Notes under the pieces: model-generated
The model's input: only the letters and a program-made list of their open reading frames with translations
Database searches by the model: none
What the model was told of the DNA's origin: nothing
In this document: positions 54,871 to 64,000 of the stretch, one piece after another
How positions within the stretch are numbered: the first letter of the stretch is position 1
How the letters are laid out: each line of letters begins with the position of its first letter
Program-made: the position numbers and the translations under genes
Source: Oidiodendron maius Zn
Lineage: Eukaryota; Ascomycota; Leotiomycetes; Myxotrichaceae
DNA length: 64,000 nt
Assembly: GCA_000827325.1 (NCBI GenBank)
Contig: KN832879.1
Span: 1-64,000, forward strand
Direction of reading: 5' to 3'

Positions 54871-56149
54871 ATTGGATATCTCTCTGCAGCGGATGATGAT
54901 CGGGACAAAGCTGACTGGAAATTGTTGTTAGTTCATTCAATATATTTAACACTACAGTCTTTTGCACGATACTATAAGTGACCAATAGCAGGCAGCTCGC
55001 CCAGGAGGAATGGTCAAGTTCTGGATACTCAGTCCGACCCACTGTCGCCTGATGGAAATTGGTTTAACCCATGGCTACTGCCTGTAAAGTAGTAGATCTT
55101 TACTACTGCAGAAGTGCAAAGGTGGTTTACTACGATAAGCTTTAGTAGTAAAGTAGGACAGCACGCCGTTCGATTTTATATGTGGCATTAACTCTACTCG
55201 TATACAATAATAATTCTATCAATCTCAGTTGAAGCTAAAGCATAGTGAAAGCTTTGCCAAGGTGCTATATACTGTCTGCTTTCTATCCTCAATCAGAACA
55301 CGGAGAAGTACGTAGCTTACACGTCAGCTACATGTAAAGGAGGTCTTACAACGCGTATAACTCACTTTGGAAATCGCGGTATTGTTGACCCATCTCTCGC
55401 CAAGTAAAATCCCACCACGATCCATAAACTCACTCTTCTTTTCTTCCAATACCTCTTCTTACTACTTTGCTCGTTAGCCCTCTATCTACAATGGTCTAAA
55501 AAGTTAATCCATCCTGCCAACGCTCAGTCAACTCATGGGGAAATGATCTCAGCTAAACGAAAAGTCATCTTTTGGTCGAATTGTTATCCTTGTCATGCGC
55601 ACTTGTGATCCAAGTACACCTCCAGTTAGTGAAGAAATAGCTAATGGCTTGGTATCGGGGGGTTTCACGATATGGCTAGGGGTTATATGCTTTTTCGGTC
55701 TGCTCTATTACAATGGGTGTTCATTATTTGACTGTTGACTGAGTGCGTGTTCTCCGTTGCCCCCTTCCCCCAACATGCACAATGCTCACCCTCAGCAGCG
55801 AATATGACTTTGGGCACACCCTCCGCGTACTCGTGGGCCATGGTAGTTATCATGGAGCTACTTGATCCTGATCCTGATCTACTTGGCCCATGTCCGCGCC
55901 ATCAAGGCTCTCGGTTCCAACTCAGCAACCACTACTTAAAACTCCATCAAACCCACGTCGTTCCTTCTTTGCACTTTCTGCAACATCTCTTGGATGATAA
56001 ACATTCCAAGATATGTCAGCATCCCTAAACCTTAGCCCCAAATAACTAACCCTAAGATTCAAAGGCGTGAAGTCTTACATAACTCTTATTAGAGCTTCTC
56101 AAGTCAATCCTTTGCTTAGAGGATCTCAAGCACACTTTCGCTAACTACC
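54871..56149. other. Intergenic region with a TAGTAGTAAA palindromic patch; no gene seen
   Basis: About 1.3 kb. Around 55085-55158 the sequence TAGTAGATCTTTACTACT and nearby TTAGTAGTAAAG form overlapping short inverted repeats, perhaps a small transposon scar. A C/T-rich stretch at 55430-55490 looks like a fungal promoter. No coding gene is supported. Confidence 0.35.
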
Positions 56150-56898
56150 ATGGCTCCACCAGCCATTATTGCCCCGTCAATACTTTCGGCGGATTTCGCA
56201 GAGGTCGGGAAAGCATGTTCGGATACAATTGCACAAGGAGATGATTGGCAATATCATGTTCGGAGCACCAGTCGTTACGAAGATACGAGCACACATCCAA
56301 AGGTCGGACGACGAAACATGGACGGGGAACCTGTGATTGCCACATGATAATTGCGGAGCCAAAGAAATTGGGTCAAAGAATTCCAAAAAAAAAAAAAAAA
56401 AAAAAAAACTAAACAGGGTGCGACTTATACTGTTTTCACTACGAAGCTGCCGTCTTAGTATAGCAGCTAAGAACCCCGAAGCTGCAAGCGAGTCTAAGAC
56501 AAACACAAAAGAGATGATTCGATATATTCATGACTGTGGCATGCTAGCTGGGATTGCAATCAAGCCTGACACGAAGGTAGGCGTTTTGTGATACATCTTG
56601 GACAACCCCGCACCTGGTCGAGCGTCCAGACATGGTCCTGGTCATGACGGTGCATCCGGGATTCGGTGGGCAGAAGTTCATGGCATTGGAGCTGCCAAAA
56701 ATAGCAGAGCGGCCGAAACGATACCCCGACCTGAACATCGAAGTGGGTGGAGGACTTGGCCCCGGCACCATCGACAAGGCCGCAGACGCAGGAGCCAACC
56801 TGTTTGTGGCCGGGAGCGTAGTGTTTGGGATCAAGCATCCGGGCGAGATAATCTCCAAGTTTGGAGCGGCGCTGGAGAAGAGGAGAGGCAAGCTGTAG
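56150..56898 (+). pseudogene. Ribulose-phosphate 3-epimerase pseudogene
   Basis: The locus begins like a good epimerase ([20 protein letters not shown]) and ends like one ([22 protein letters not shown]), but the middle is damaged. About 15 residues after SDTIAQG, which should hold the metal-binding HVDIMDG segment, are deleted. The following [13 protein letters not shown] lies in another frame. A run of 24 A residues at 56385-56408 replaces the coding sequence after WVKEFQ. Then come [35 protein letters not shown] and, in a further frame, [17 protein letters not shown]. Active enzyme would interconvert ribulose-5-P and xylulose-5-P in the pentose phosphate pathway. This copy cannot; an intact copy must lie elsewhere. 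Confidence 0.88.
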
Positions 56899-58228
56899 TC
56901 ATGCCCGAGATTCACGTCGTTCCGAAAGGCCACAGAGATGCAGGCGAAGCGATTCTGTCTCGAACCTCCAGTAAACTCCGACGGTACTACCATGGAAGAG
57001 TACCAGCAGCGTGTGGCACGAGATAACCTGACTATGATGAGTCCATTTAAGAACGTTTAGAAGAAGACTCACGAGAAAGTCAATGCCCTCGAAGAGAAGG
57101 CCAGTCGGCACTCCAAGCAAAACAAGACACTCGCGGAGCAAGTTACTAATACATTGAGTAGACTAAGCAGCTTAGTGAGCGACCAATTGAGATATTCAAA
57201 GCGCGGATGGATTGTCTGAGGCTAATATGCTGGTCGATATGGCCAAGCTTGTCTTCGGGGACGGGAGCTCATCAACCCAGCGGTTACAACAATTGGCGGC
57301 AAATGCCAATAATAAACAACTTAGTGGTATTTCAAGCAAGTACTGGAGATATCTTCGATCTTTTCCCAAGGTACGCGAAGAGCTTTATTTTATTTATTGT
57401 CTACTTACTATAATATAGTTCATCCAAAATAGGAATGAAATGGCCAACAAATCTGACAAATCCGAGGTAGAATTCGCAGGGTTTTTACTCGCAGTAGATG
57501 ATAAGTCTAATTGTGACTTCTGGAAGGAACCCCTCCCCCTCTTGTATAATGGAAGCATTGAAAAAGTGGCAGCGAGAGAGTCTCGTCGCAATATGCTGAA
57601 ATCGCTCCGCTACTGAAGCACACAGATATGACCTGACGTGCTAAAAAGCATCTGTAGACTCGTGGTACTCCGATCAGTCAGTCAATGCAATACCAATTTA
57701 CGCATCTGAAGTGCTACCCTTATCTGGACCGCTGACCCTGTTTTCCGGCGTTTGCTCGCTGGTCACTAGGGCACCGCTGCTATTAAGGTACAGCGTATTT
57801 CCTATCTATGATAGAGAATCATAACATTTCTGCCTTTTCAATTTGAATTGGGCTACAAAGTCTGGATGAGGCAGTGAGTTATTAGTGAATAGAAGCATTA
57901 ATGTCGAATGTAAGCCCACCAGACATGGTATACTTTCCAAAGGAAGGCAAGATGAAGGAGATTGAGGTTCCAGTGAAGAGGACTGTCGAATCTGTCTCAG
58001 GTCCAAGTGAAGTCGAGGGGCAGGGGGGTTGACGGCTTGCAATATTATGTTGGGAAGACATTTTGGGATTCAAGTATCCTGGAAAAGGAACTCAGACGAA
58101 GAAACACTATTTTAGAATGGAGGCATAACGCTACTGCGGCCTTGTTGGACCACACAGAGATACGCAAGGGAGCTTTTGGAATTAAGTGTAGTCCTTACTT
58201 GAATCTATACATGTCTATCAATTGGGTC
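56899..58228 (+). pseudogene. Possible decayed coiled-coil gene (about 56990-57620) and spacer
   Basis: On the + strand, open pieces in changing frames read as a degraded helical protein. A Lys/Glu/Gln-rich piece from 57000 to 57200 (HEKVNALEEKASRHSKQNKT) is followed by NMLVDMAKLVFGDGSSSTQR and, after a possible intron near 57370-57420, NRNEMANKSDKSEVEFAGFL ending at 57615. I do not recognise it. From 57620 to 58228 nothing clear is coding; an open + strand frame there overlaps the mannosyltransferase 3' end. Confidence 0.3.
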
Positions 58229-59689
58229 TCAAACATCGAGCATCCAGTACCCGCCGAGCTCCTCGAAGGTCTTCTGAAACCCCGGAACAACTTCATCTAA
58301 TGGCCTAGGCTCAATATCGTAGAAATCCGTACACATCGCAGTGTGTAGATCTGCCGGCCTCTTAGGTAGATATTCTCCACCATCCAGTTTAATGCCTACA
58401 TGGATAGACATGTCATGCCTCTCGTCATAATTACTCCTTTTGTACACTTGAAAAATTCCACCATGGCTTTCTCGTTGCCATTTCATCACCTCTTTGGCCA
58501 TTGTCTTAACAAGACCTCCATGCAAAAAGGCAATGCTCCCATTTGGATGATGTTGTGCGAAGCTGTGGCCACAGTAGAAGCCGTCAGCAACTGTTCCCAC
58601 ACTTGTTAACCACTTTGGAGGGAAGCCGTATTTGGTTTTCAGGGCATGCCATGCGAATCGAAATAAGTCTTTGTCCCCAAGCATGAATTTATTGTAGTAC
58701 TCCAGATTATTGTTGTTAAACCACGCAGCTAGCTGTAAGTGGTAGAAGTACTTGTGCTTGTTGACAATCAGCTGCCCGCTCTCTTGCTCATATTCGTCCA
58801 TACGACACTTCGTGTTCGTAATAGCCCACATGGGATTGTTGGGGCGTGTTCTCGCAATGTCCGGCCAGAACAAGGTGTTATACTCTTTATAAATAGACGA
58901 TTCATAAAGCGACTCCGGATCCACAACAGGTATATTATCAGAGTCGAGTAAGAGCGGCTCGGCAAACCGCGAGTTCATGACGGCAGCAGTTTTAAGTTGA
59001 TAGTTTATGTAGAAGTGGTTGAAAGAGGTTTTGAGGATGTTTGACGGTGCGGAAAGGTCATTGAAATACATTGTTGGCCACATGGATGAGACTTCTTTCT
59101 TGAGTTCATCGGTCAGCTCACCATCCCAGTAATGGAGCTCGATAGCCATTCTGGAATTGAGCTTCTTAAGAGCCCGTAGTATGACCTTCACACGCTTCAT
59201 ACTATGCTCGTTGCCGGCGACGATGACGATCCCACGTCCATGAAATCGGTCTTTGTAGGGCGCATACGGTATCAGCTTGTTGTTAATGAAGTCGTGCCAT
59301 TCTATCCTCCGTGTTTCTAGCTCTCTGTCGTCTCGATCTTTCTCTGCCCATTCGGCATCTGCACCAAATTGAAAATTGACTTCACCCATATCTGGCCAGG
59401 TGCATCCTGACTTAGCCTCTGCAATTGGCATACTCCTCATTCTCGTGACAGCTTTGAAATGCTCAAGGAAGGCGTCCGCATTTGGAAGCTTATGGGCATC
59501 TTCAACCAACTTCGGCGCGGCGGCCGAATCAGTGGTAGGAGTCGTGTGGCCGATGGTCTCTAACAGATTCGACGAAGTGAGCGAGGAAGGCCAACGTGGT
59601 GACCACCGTGTATATATTAGACAGATGAGGGCAACGACGACCAAGGCGGGGGCTATCCTCGCCGGCCGAAGCATGACGGAGATGGCCAT
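58229..59689 (-). CDS. GT71 alpha-mannosyltransferase (type II Golgi membrane protein, 486 residues)
   Basis: A single exon from ATG 59689. Residues about 10-28 (IAPALVVVALICLIYTRW) form one membrane anchor after a short cytosolic tail, the layout of Golgi type II enzymes. The catalytic part has ELHYWDGELTDELKKEV, the DxD-type LLLDSDNIPVVDPESLY that binds the metal and GDP-mannose, and GQLIVNKHKYFYHLQLAAWF. These fit the Mnn1/Mnn2-like GT71 family. It should add alpha-linked mannose to N- or O-glycans of wall and secreted proteins. The linkage (alpha-1,2 or alpha-1,3) cannot be decided from sequence alone. An earlier open stretch upstream lacks an ATG. The gene is intact and faces the dead epimerase locus. 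Confidence 0.88.
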   Translation of the reverse strand: MAISVMLRPARIAPALVVVALICLIYTRWSPRWPSSLTSSNLLETIGHTTPTTDSAAAPKLVEDAHKLPNADAFLEHFKAVTRMRSMPIAEAKSGCTWPDMGEVNFQFGADAEWAEKDRDDRELETRRIEWHDFINNKLIPYAPYKDRFHGRGIVIVAGNEHSMKRVKVILRALKKLNSRMAIELHYWDGELTDELKKEVSSMWPTMYFNDLSAPSNILKTSFNHFYINYQLKTAAVMNSRFAEPLLLDSDNIPVVDPESLYESSIYKEYNTLFWPDIARTRPNNPMWAITNTKCRMDEYEQESGQLIVNKHKYFYHLQLAAWFNNNNLEYYNKFMLGDKDLFRFAWHALKTKYGFPPKWLTSVGTVADGFYCGHSFAQHHPNGSIAFLHGGLVKTMAKEVMKWQRESHGGIFQVYKRSNYDERHDMSIHVGIKLDGGEYLPKRPADLHTAMCTDFYDIEPRPLDEVVPGFQKTFEELGGYWMLDV

Positions 59690-60577
59690 TGCTGCTTGCA
59701 GGACACCTCTGCGACAGGTGTTGGGCGAGAACAAAGCGCGACCGGGAAATGTACAAGGACCGTGTGCGCTCACAGTCGGTCCCAAAGGCGATTACCCCGT
59801 AGATACTCTGCCCGTTGTGAATGTCTGTCCAGACTGCGAAGGATCAACCGATGCGACTGGTCGTGTGCGAGAATGCCATGAGAAAGGGGTCAATTCGAGA
59901 GCGGCCGGTCTCCTATTTCATTGCGTATCGGCGCAGCAGCGCAACAGGCAGCCGTCTCGTGAAGTACTCGTAGTGCTTGTTGACCCTGCACAAGAATCGA
60001 GGATGGAGAAAGAGGGACAGAAGAAGACAATGGAAGAGAAGATGGCTTTTCGGGGTCGATTGTAGGAAATCAGGGAAGACCCTGATACGATGCCGCGAAT
60101 CCTGCCCCATCCTTTTGGGTAGATCGGCTAATCCTATTCGGGCTTTTGCGGGAACGAATCAAAACCATTGTTCCCAGTCTCCGGGGCGGGGAGACTGGGC
60201 ACGTGACTTCGGTCTATGGGGGCCGAGGTATAATGAGCGCATGAGCAGAAACAGGCCAGCAGATTGAGCAGCAGGGTTGTCGCGTGGAGTAGCTGTCACC
60301 ATGGTACAGTGTGACGGTGCATGAATGGACAAGTCTGGAGAACGTCACAGCAGGTAGCTAAGACAGGGTCCGAGTACGACCGCTCCATATCTGGCAATGA
60401 AACCCACCGATCATAGGGTCTACCTGCAGCTCACGCAGCCACAGAAAGCATCTCGAAGGTGTGGAAATTTGTCTGATTGGAACAGTCGAGATCGAATCCT
60501 AAGAAGGAGAGTTTATATAATGTTACATCTATTAAATAGAGAAGGTGGCCGCATCATTATCTCCCTTTATATCCTTC
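59690..60577. promoter_or_regulatory. Upstream region of the mannosyltransferase and 3' flank of the ABCB gene
   Basis: About 890 bp. The first part should be the mannosyltransferase promoter. Paired inverted GGGGCGGGGA/TCCCCGCC-like and CAGTCTCC/GGAGACTG motifs occur near 60176-60199. The last part is the 3' flank of the ABCB gene. No gene is supported. Confidence 0.4.
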
Positions 60578-63500
60578 TCATCTATCAAGCGCTTGTGATT
60601 GACACTTAGTTGTGATATTAGCTTGCTGATGCGAAATAGACTCAAAAGAATATCATGGCTCACCATCTGATAATAGACTCCACGATTTTTGAGCAGAGTC
60701 TGATGATCACCCGTCTCCAAGACCTTGCCCTCCCCAAGCACGAATATAATGTCAGCGTTCTGCACCGTAGCCAGCCGGTGAGCAACGACAACCATGGTCC
60801 GACCCTTGCCGGCTCTCTCAAACGCAGCTTGGACCAGCTTCTCACTCTCCGAATCCAAGCTAGAAGTTGCTTCGTCGAGAAGCAGAATCTTTGGGTCTCG
60901 GATCAAAGCCCGAGCAATCGCAATTCTTTGTTTTTGCCCGCCGCTCAACGCGATGCCCTTCATTCCAACATCCGTGTTGTAGCCATCGGGCAGTGATGTG
61001 ATAAAGTCGTGGATTTCCGCATCACGGCATGCCTGGTGCAGCAATTCCATTGGGGTCGTTTCCTCAACGCCGAGTAGGATGTTCTCCTGGATCGATCCTT
61101 GAAATAAAGTGGGTTCTTGCGCCACAAGTGATATCGCCTTTCGATATTCCCTTACATTTAAATCGGCGATATTGCTGCCGTTGCAACTAATGGCTCCCTT
61201 TTGAACTTCATAAAATCTACATCGTGATTAAAATAAGTTTGTTTCAGGATATTATTAGTAATGTACTGCACCTTTCAAGTAGAGATACTATGCTTGTCTT
61301 GCCGCAGCCTAAATTTCGTTAATTCACCATGCATGATTATTCTATGTGGTTTGATTCTCATACCTGAAGCTCCTACAAGAGCTGCGAATTGTCCCTTCTT
61401 AATCTAGCGCCTGTTAGCAGAGGAGAATCAAGTATTACAACGTGCATACCGTCAAATTAAGACCTGTAAAGATCGGTATGTCGCGAGTCGGGTACTTGAA
61501 CCACACATCTTTGAGATCAATTTGCACGCCGCCGTCAGATTCTTCTAGCCATTGCGCTACTTTACCGCTTTCCTTTTCTCGCTCTCTGAAACTCAGAATC
61601 CTATTCGCAGCAGCCGATGCTTGCGCCATGTTTGGAGCAAAGCTTAAGAGACCGCCAGCGCCTTCGGAGCCGTTTATAACGCTCATATAAATGACGAAGA
61701 ACTGTGTAGCGGTGTATTCTCCATTTGCGAGTACTACATGCGTTAGCTAATATCGTTGAAAGATTCCACAAATCACTTACGCCTTCCACCGTACCATAAA
61801 GTCAAAGCTGCAATAGGAAGCTGCATACTATCACTTATGGCGAACAAAATATAACTAAATCTCGATTTTTTAAATGACTTCTTGACGTGACCTTCTAGCA
61901 GCGCACCATATCGATTACATATCATGTCTTCTAGGGTTAAAGAGTTGACAGTTCGGAAGGCACCGATAGCTTCTGCGGCGAATTTGGAGCTCTCAGCAAA
62001 GACTGCTTGGTTCGTCTTCTCGAATTGGACTTCGTACGAAAGTCTGTAATATCCTGTGCTGAGGAGGAGCGGCATGGCCACAAACACAGTCAAGACTGTC
62101 AGCCTCCAGCCGAAAACAAAAGCTATAATGATGCATCCCGCAAGGCTTAGGAAAGCCACTAAGACCATCCCCATGTTGATGCCGAGTAACTGTTGAAGTT
62201 GAGTTGGGTCATTGGCGACACGGGCAGTCAGGGTGCCGCTTGAATTATCTTCAGCATCGAAGAATGGGATCGGTTTTGCCAGTATGCAATCAAAGTACTG
62301 TTTGCGGTACGTACATGCAATATTCTACTCTCACGTTAGTTTTATATTGGGGAGAGGAAAAGATTACCTTACCATTGAGATAGCATGAGAAGATGCGCCG
62401 AGAGTGAAATAGGCCACTGCGACTGCAAGGGCCAGCACAAAAAACATAAGCGCCCAGTGGCTGCTGGCGGACGAAATTTCATCAGGTGCGACGGATATGA
62501 CATTCAAAAGTTTGGCAAAGAGCCATGCCTGAAGAGGAAAGGCAGCAGCCGCTCCGAAGCATCCAGACAGAAGCAGCACGTAGAACGGCCATTGGTTTGT
62601 CTGTTCGTAGAGTAGACGGCCAAAGCTAGTGAAGAACCCTTTGCGCTTCCAACTAGTTGGCTCTTCTATCTTTTTCTCTCCCCCGCTTGCAGCGCTCATT
62701 ATCGGAATAAGGGGCTCGGTCTTCGCACTTTCAATCAGGTCGGACTCATCGGCATAACCCTCTCCCATAGCAAGTTTTTGAGCGTTCACAAGAGCCCAGT
62801 AAGCACCGTCTTTATCGACTAGTAAACTCTCGTGGGTTCCTTCTTCGACGATCTTCCCTTTCTTTAAGACGATGATTTTATCTGCCTTCTTAATGGTAGA
62901 CAGTCGGTGAGCAATTGTGATAGTTGTCCGTCCTTCGCTAACCCTATCCAGAGCAGCTTGGACGAGTCGCTCTCCGCGAACATCAATTGAACTCGTCGCC
63001 TCATCCAGGATAAGGATTTTAGGTCGCTTAATGATGCTTCGCGCAATTGCTAGCCGCTGTCTTTGACCGCCCGAGAGTTTGATACCAGCATCTCCAACCT
63101 GCGTATTATATCCCTGTATTGCGTTAGGTTTATAAAGCCAGGTAATAATAGTCAGTCATAGAGTTACGAACCTCGGGCAGCCTTGTGATATACTCATCCG
63201 CAAATGCCTCTTTGCACGCTTCTTCCACAAGAGTTCTCTTCGTTGCGTCGTCTTCGTGCTCCCAGGCAGATCCTATCAAGCCATTTTCCACATTCTTATA
63301 AATTGTGTCATTAAATATGAACGGCTCCTGCTGGACGAGGCCAATCTGCGATCTCCACCATTTCAAATCCACGCTCTCCAAATTCTGACTACCCACGAAA
63401 ATGGAACCATTCAGTTGAACAGGAGGCATGGATTCGTCGAGAGCTTCCGTACTTTTCTCTTTCTCTGTGTCTTCTTCGTCCTTCTGTTGCTTAGTCTTTT

Positions 63501-64000
63501 CTTCCTTGATTACACTCTTTGGAAGCCTGTATTGCTTTTTTGGATCAAGATTGTACCACCGTTCGAGAAGACCAACGATGGTACTCTTCCCGGAGCCCGA
63601 GGCCCCAACAATAGCCGTTGTTTTACCAGCCTCAAAGCGTATGCTAAGATTATCCAGGACCTTGACGTGCGGTCTACTTGGATATGCAAATGTAACTGAA
63701 TCAAGGCTGATGTCGTCAAGGGGGGAAACATCAGGGTCTTTAAGGCCAGTGATTTCGGGTTTTGGTGCATCGATGACCGCAAAGAAGTCTGTAGCGGCAC
63801 TAGAAGCTTTGGAGATATTGATAATGGGTACTGCAGTCTGGCTGATACCGAAGGCGATCTGCAATGTGTACAGATTAGTTAACCATCAAATAATGCCATT
63901 GAAGAGGACCGGAGGGGATAATGGAGAGCGTTCACTCAAACCCAATTTATAAGACGAGGGGTTTATACCATCATTACAGCCATCAAGACAATTACAATAG
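60578..64000 (-). CDS. ABC transporter, subfamily B (full-size MDR type), 5' end outside the window
   Basis: Nine exons are visible: beyond 63969, 63172-63858, 62373-63113, 61781-62324, 61450-61733, 61364-61403, 61272-61308, 60664-61216 and 60578-60604; frame holds at every junction. The window starts within the end of TMD1 and covers NBD1, TMD2 and NBD2. NBD1: Walker [10 protein letters not shown], signature LSGGQRQR, Walker [16 protein letters not shown]2: Walker A GASGCGKTS (split by an intron after its third residue), signature LSGGQKQR, Walker [13 protein letters not shown]. Both catalytic Glu residues are present, so both sites should be active. The final 27-nt exon gives the expected MCQSQALDR tail. 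NBD1 carries a Lys/Glu-rich insertion of about 45 residues after Walker A. It is probably a plasma-membrane drug or metabolite exporter. Confidence 0.92.

Noticed and set aside
59376-60065. Long + strand open frame of 229 codons
   Set aside because: It is antisense to the GT71 mannosyltransferase N-terminus and promoter and has no domain.
23165-64000. Secondary-metabolite gene cluster
   Set aside because: Regulators and transporters are present, but no backbone enzyme (PKS, NRPS, terpene cyclase, DMATS) or tailoring P450/oxidoreductase set was found in the window.
1-64000. CRISPR arrays, bacterial operons or prophage
   Set aside because: The genes have spliceosomal introns and fungal families throughout; no regularly spaced repeat-spacer array was seen.

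Overview
The window is nuclear DNA of a filamentous ascomycete (Pezizomycotina). The genes have many short GT-AG introns (about 45 to 115 nt) with CTAAC/CTAAT-type branch sites. The gene families are typical of moulds: Zn2Cys6 regulators, a 2EXR protein, a class III chitinase, a GT71 mannosyltransferase, and fungal ABC and PTR transporters. The left end is very AT-rich, as expected from repeat-induced point mutation (RIP). I cannot name the species.

Layout. Positions 1-4340: relic of a Ty1/Copia retrotransposon. 4790-5846: secreted GH18 chitinase. 6900-13600: a segment bounded by two direct copies of a 92-bp repeat; it holds transposon debris, a serine tRNA gene and an unrecognised 912-residue protein. 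14.8-22.9 kb: three accessory genes, namely a PD-(D/E)XK-like nuclease gene with a frame break, a coiled-coil protein and an Hsp70-like ATPase. 23.2-33.1 kb: a broken MFS transporter, a Upc2-like regulator, a small secreted cysteine-rich protein, a MITE, a 2EXR protein and a secreted ABM-fold protein. 33.5-45.4 kb: two Zn2Cys6 regulators around a sterol reductase (ERG4 type) and a cysteinyl-tRNA synthetase. 46.5-64 kb: a helicase relic, an ABCC transporter, a PTR transporter, a broken ribulose-phosphate 3-epimerase, a mannosyltransferase, and an ABCB transporter that runs off the right edge.

How the parts fit. The window looks like an accessory or rearranged region: decayed transposons and gene relics alternate with intact regulators and transporters, and housekeeping-type genes (ERG4, CysRS, epimerase) sit among them. 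I see no polyketide synthase, NRPS, terpene cyclase or other backbone enzyme, so a natural-product cluster is not supported here. Exon models were built by hand and the reading frame carries through every junction stated; splice sites remain predictions.

The most unusual observation is the serine tRNA gene at 9650-9796. Beside a normal 18-nt intron after position 37, its variable arm is interrupted by 48 bp with the full signature of a spliceosomal intron. Removing both gives a well-formed tRNA-Ser(GCU).
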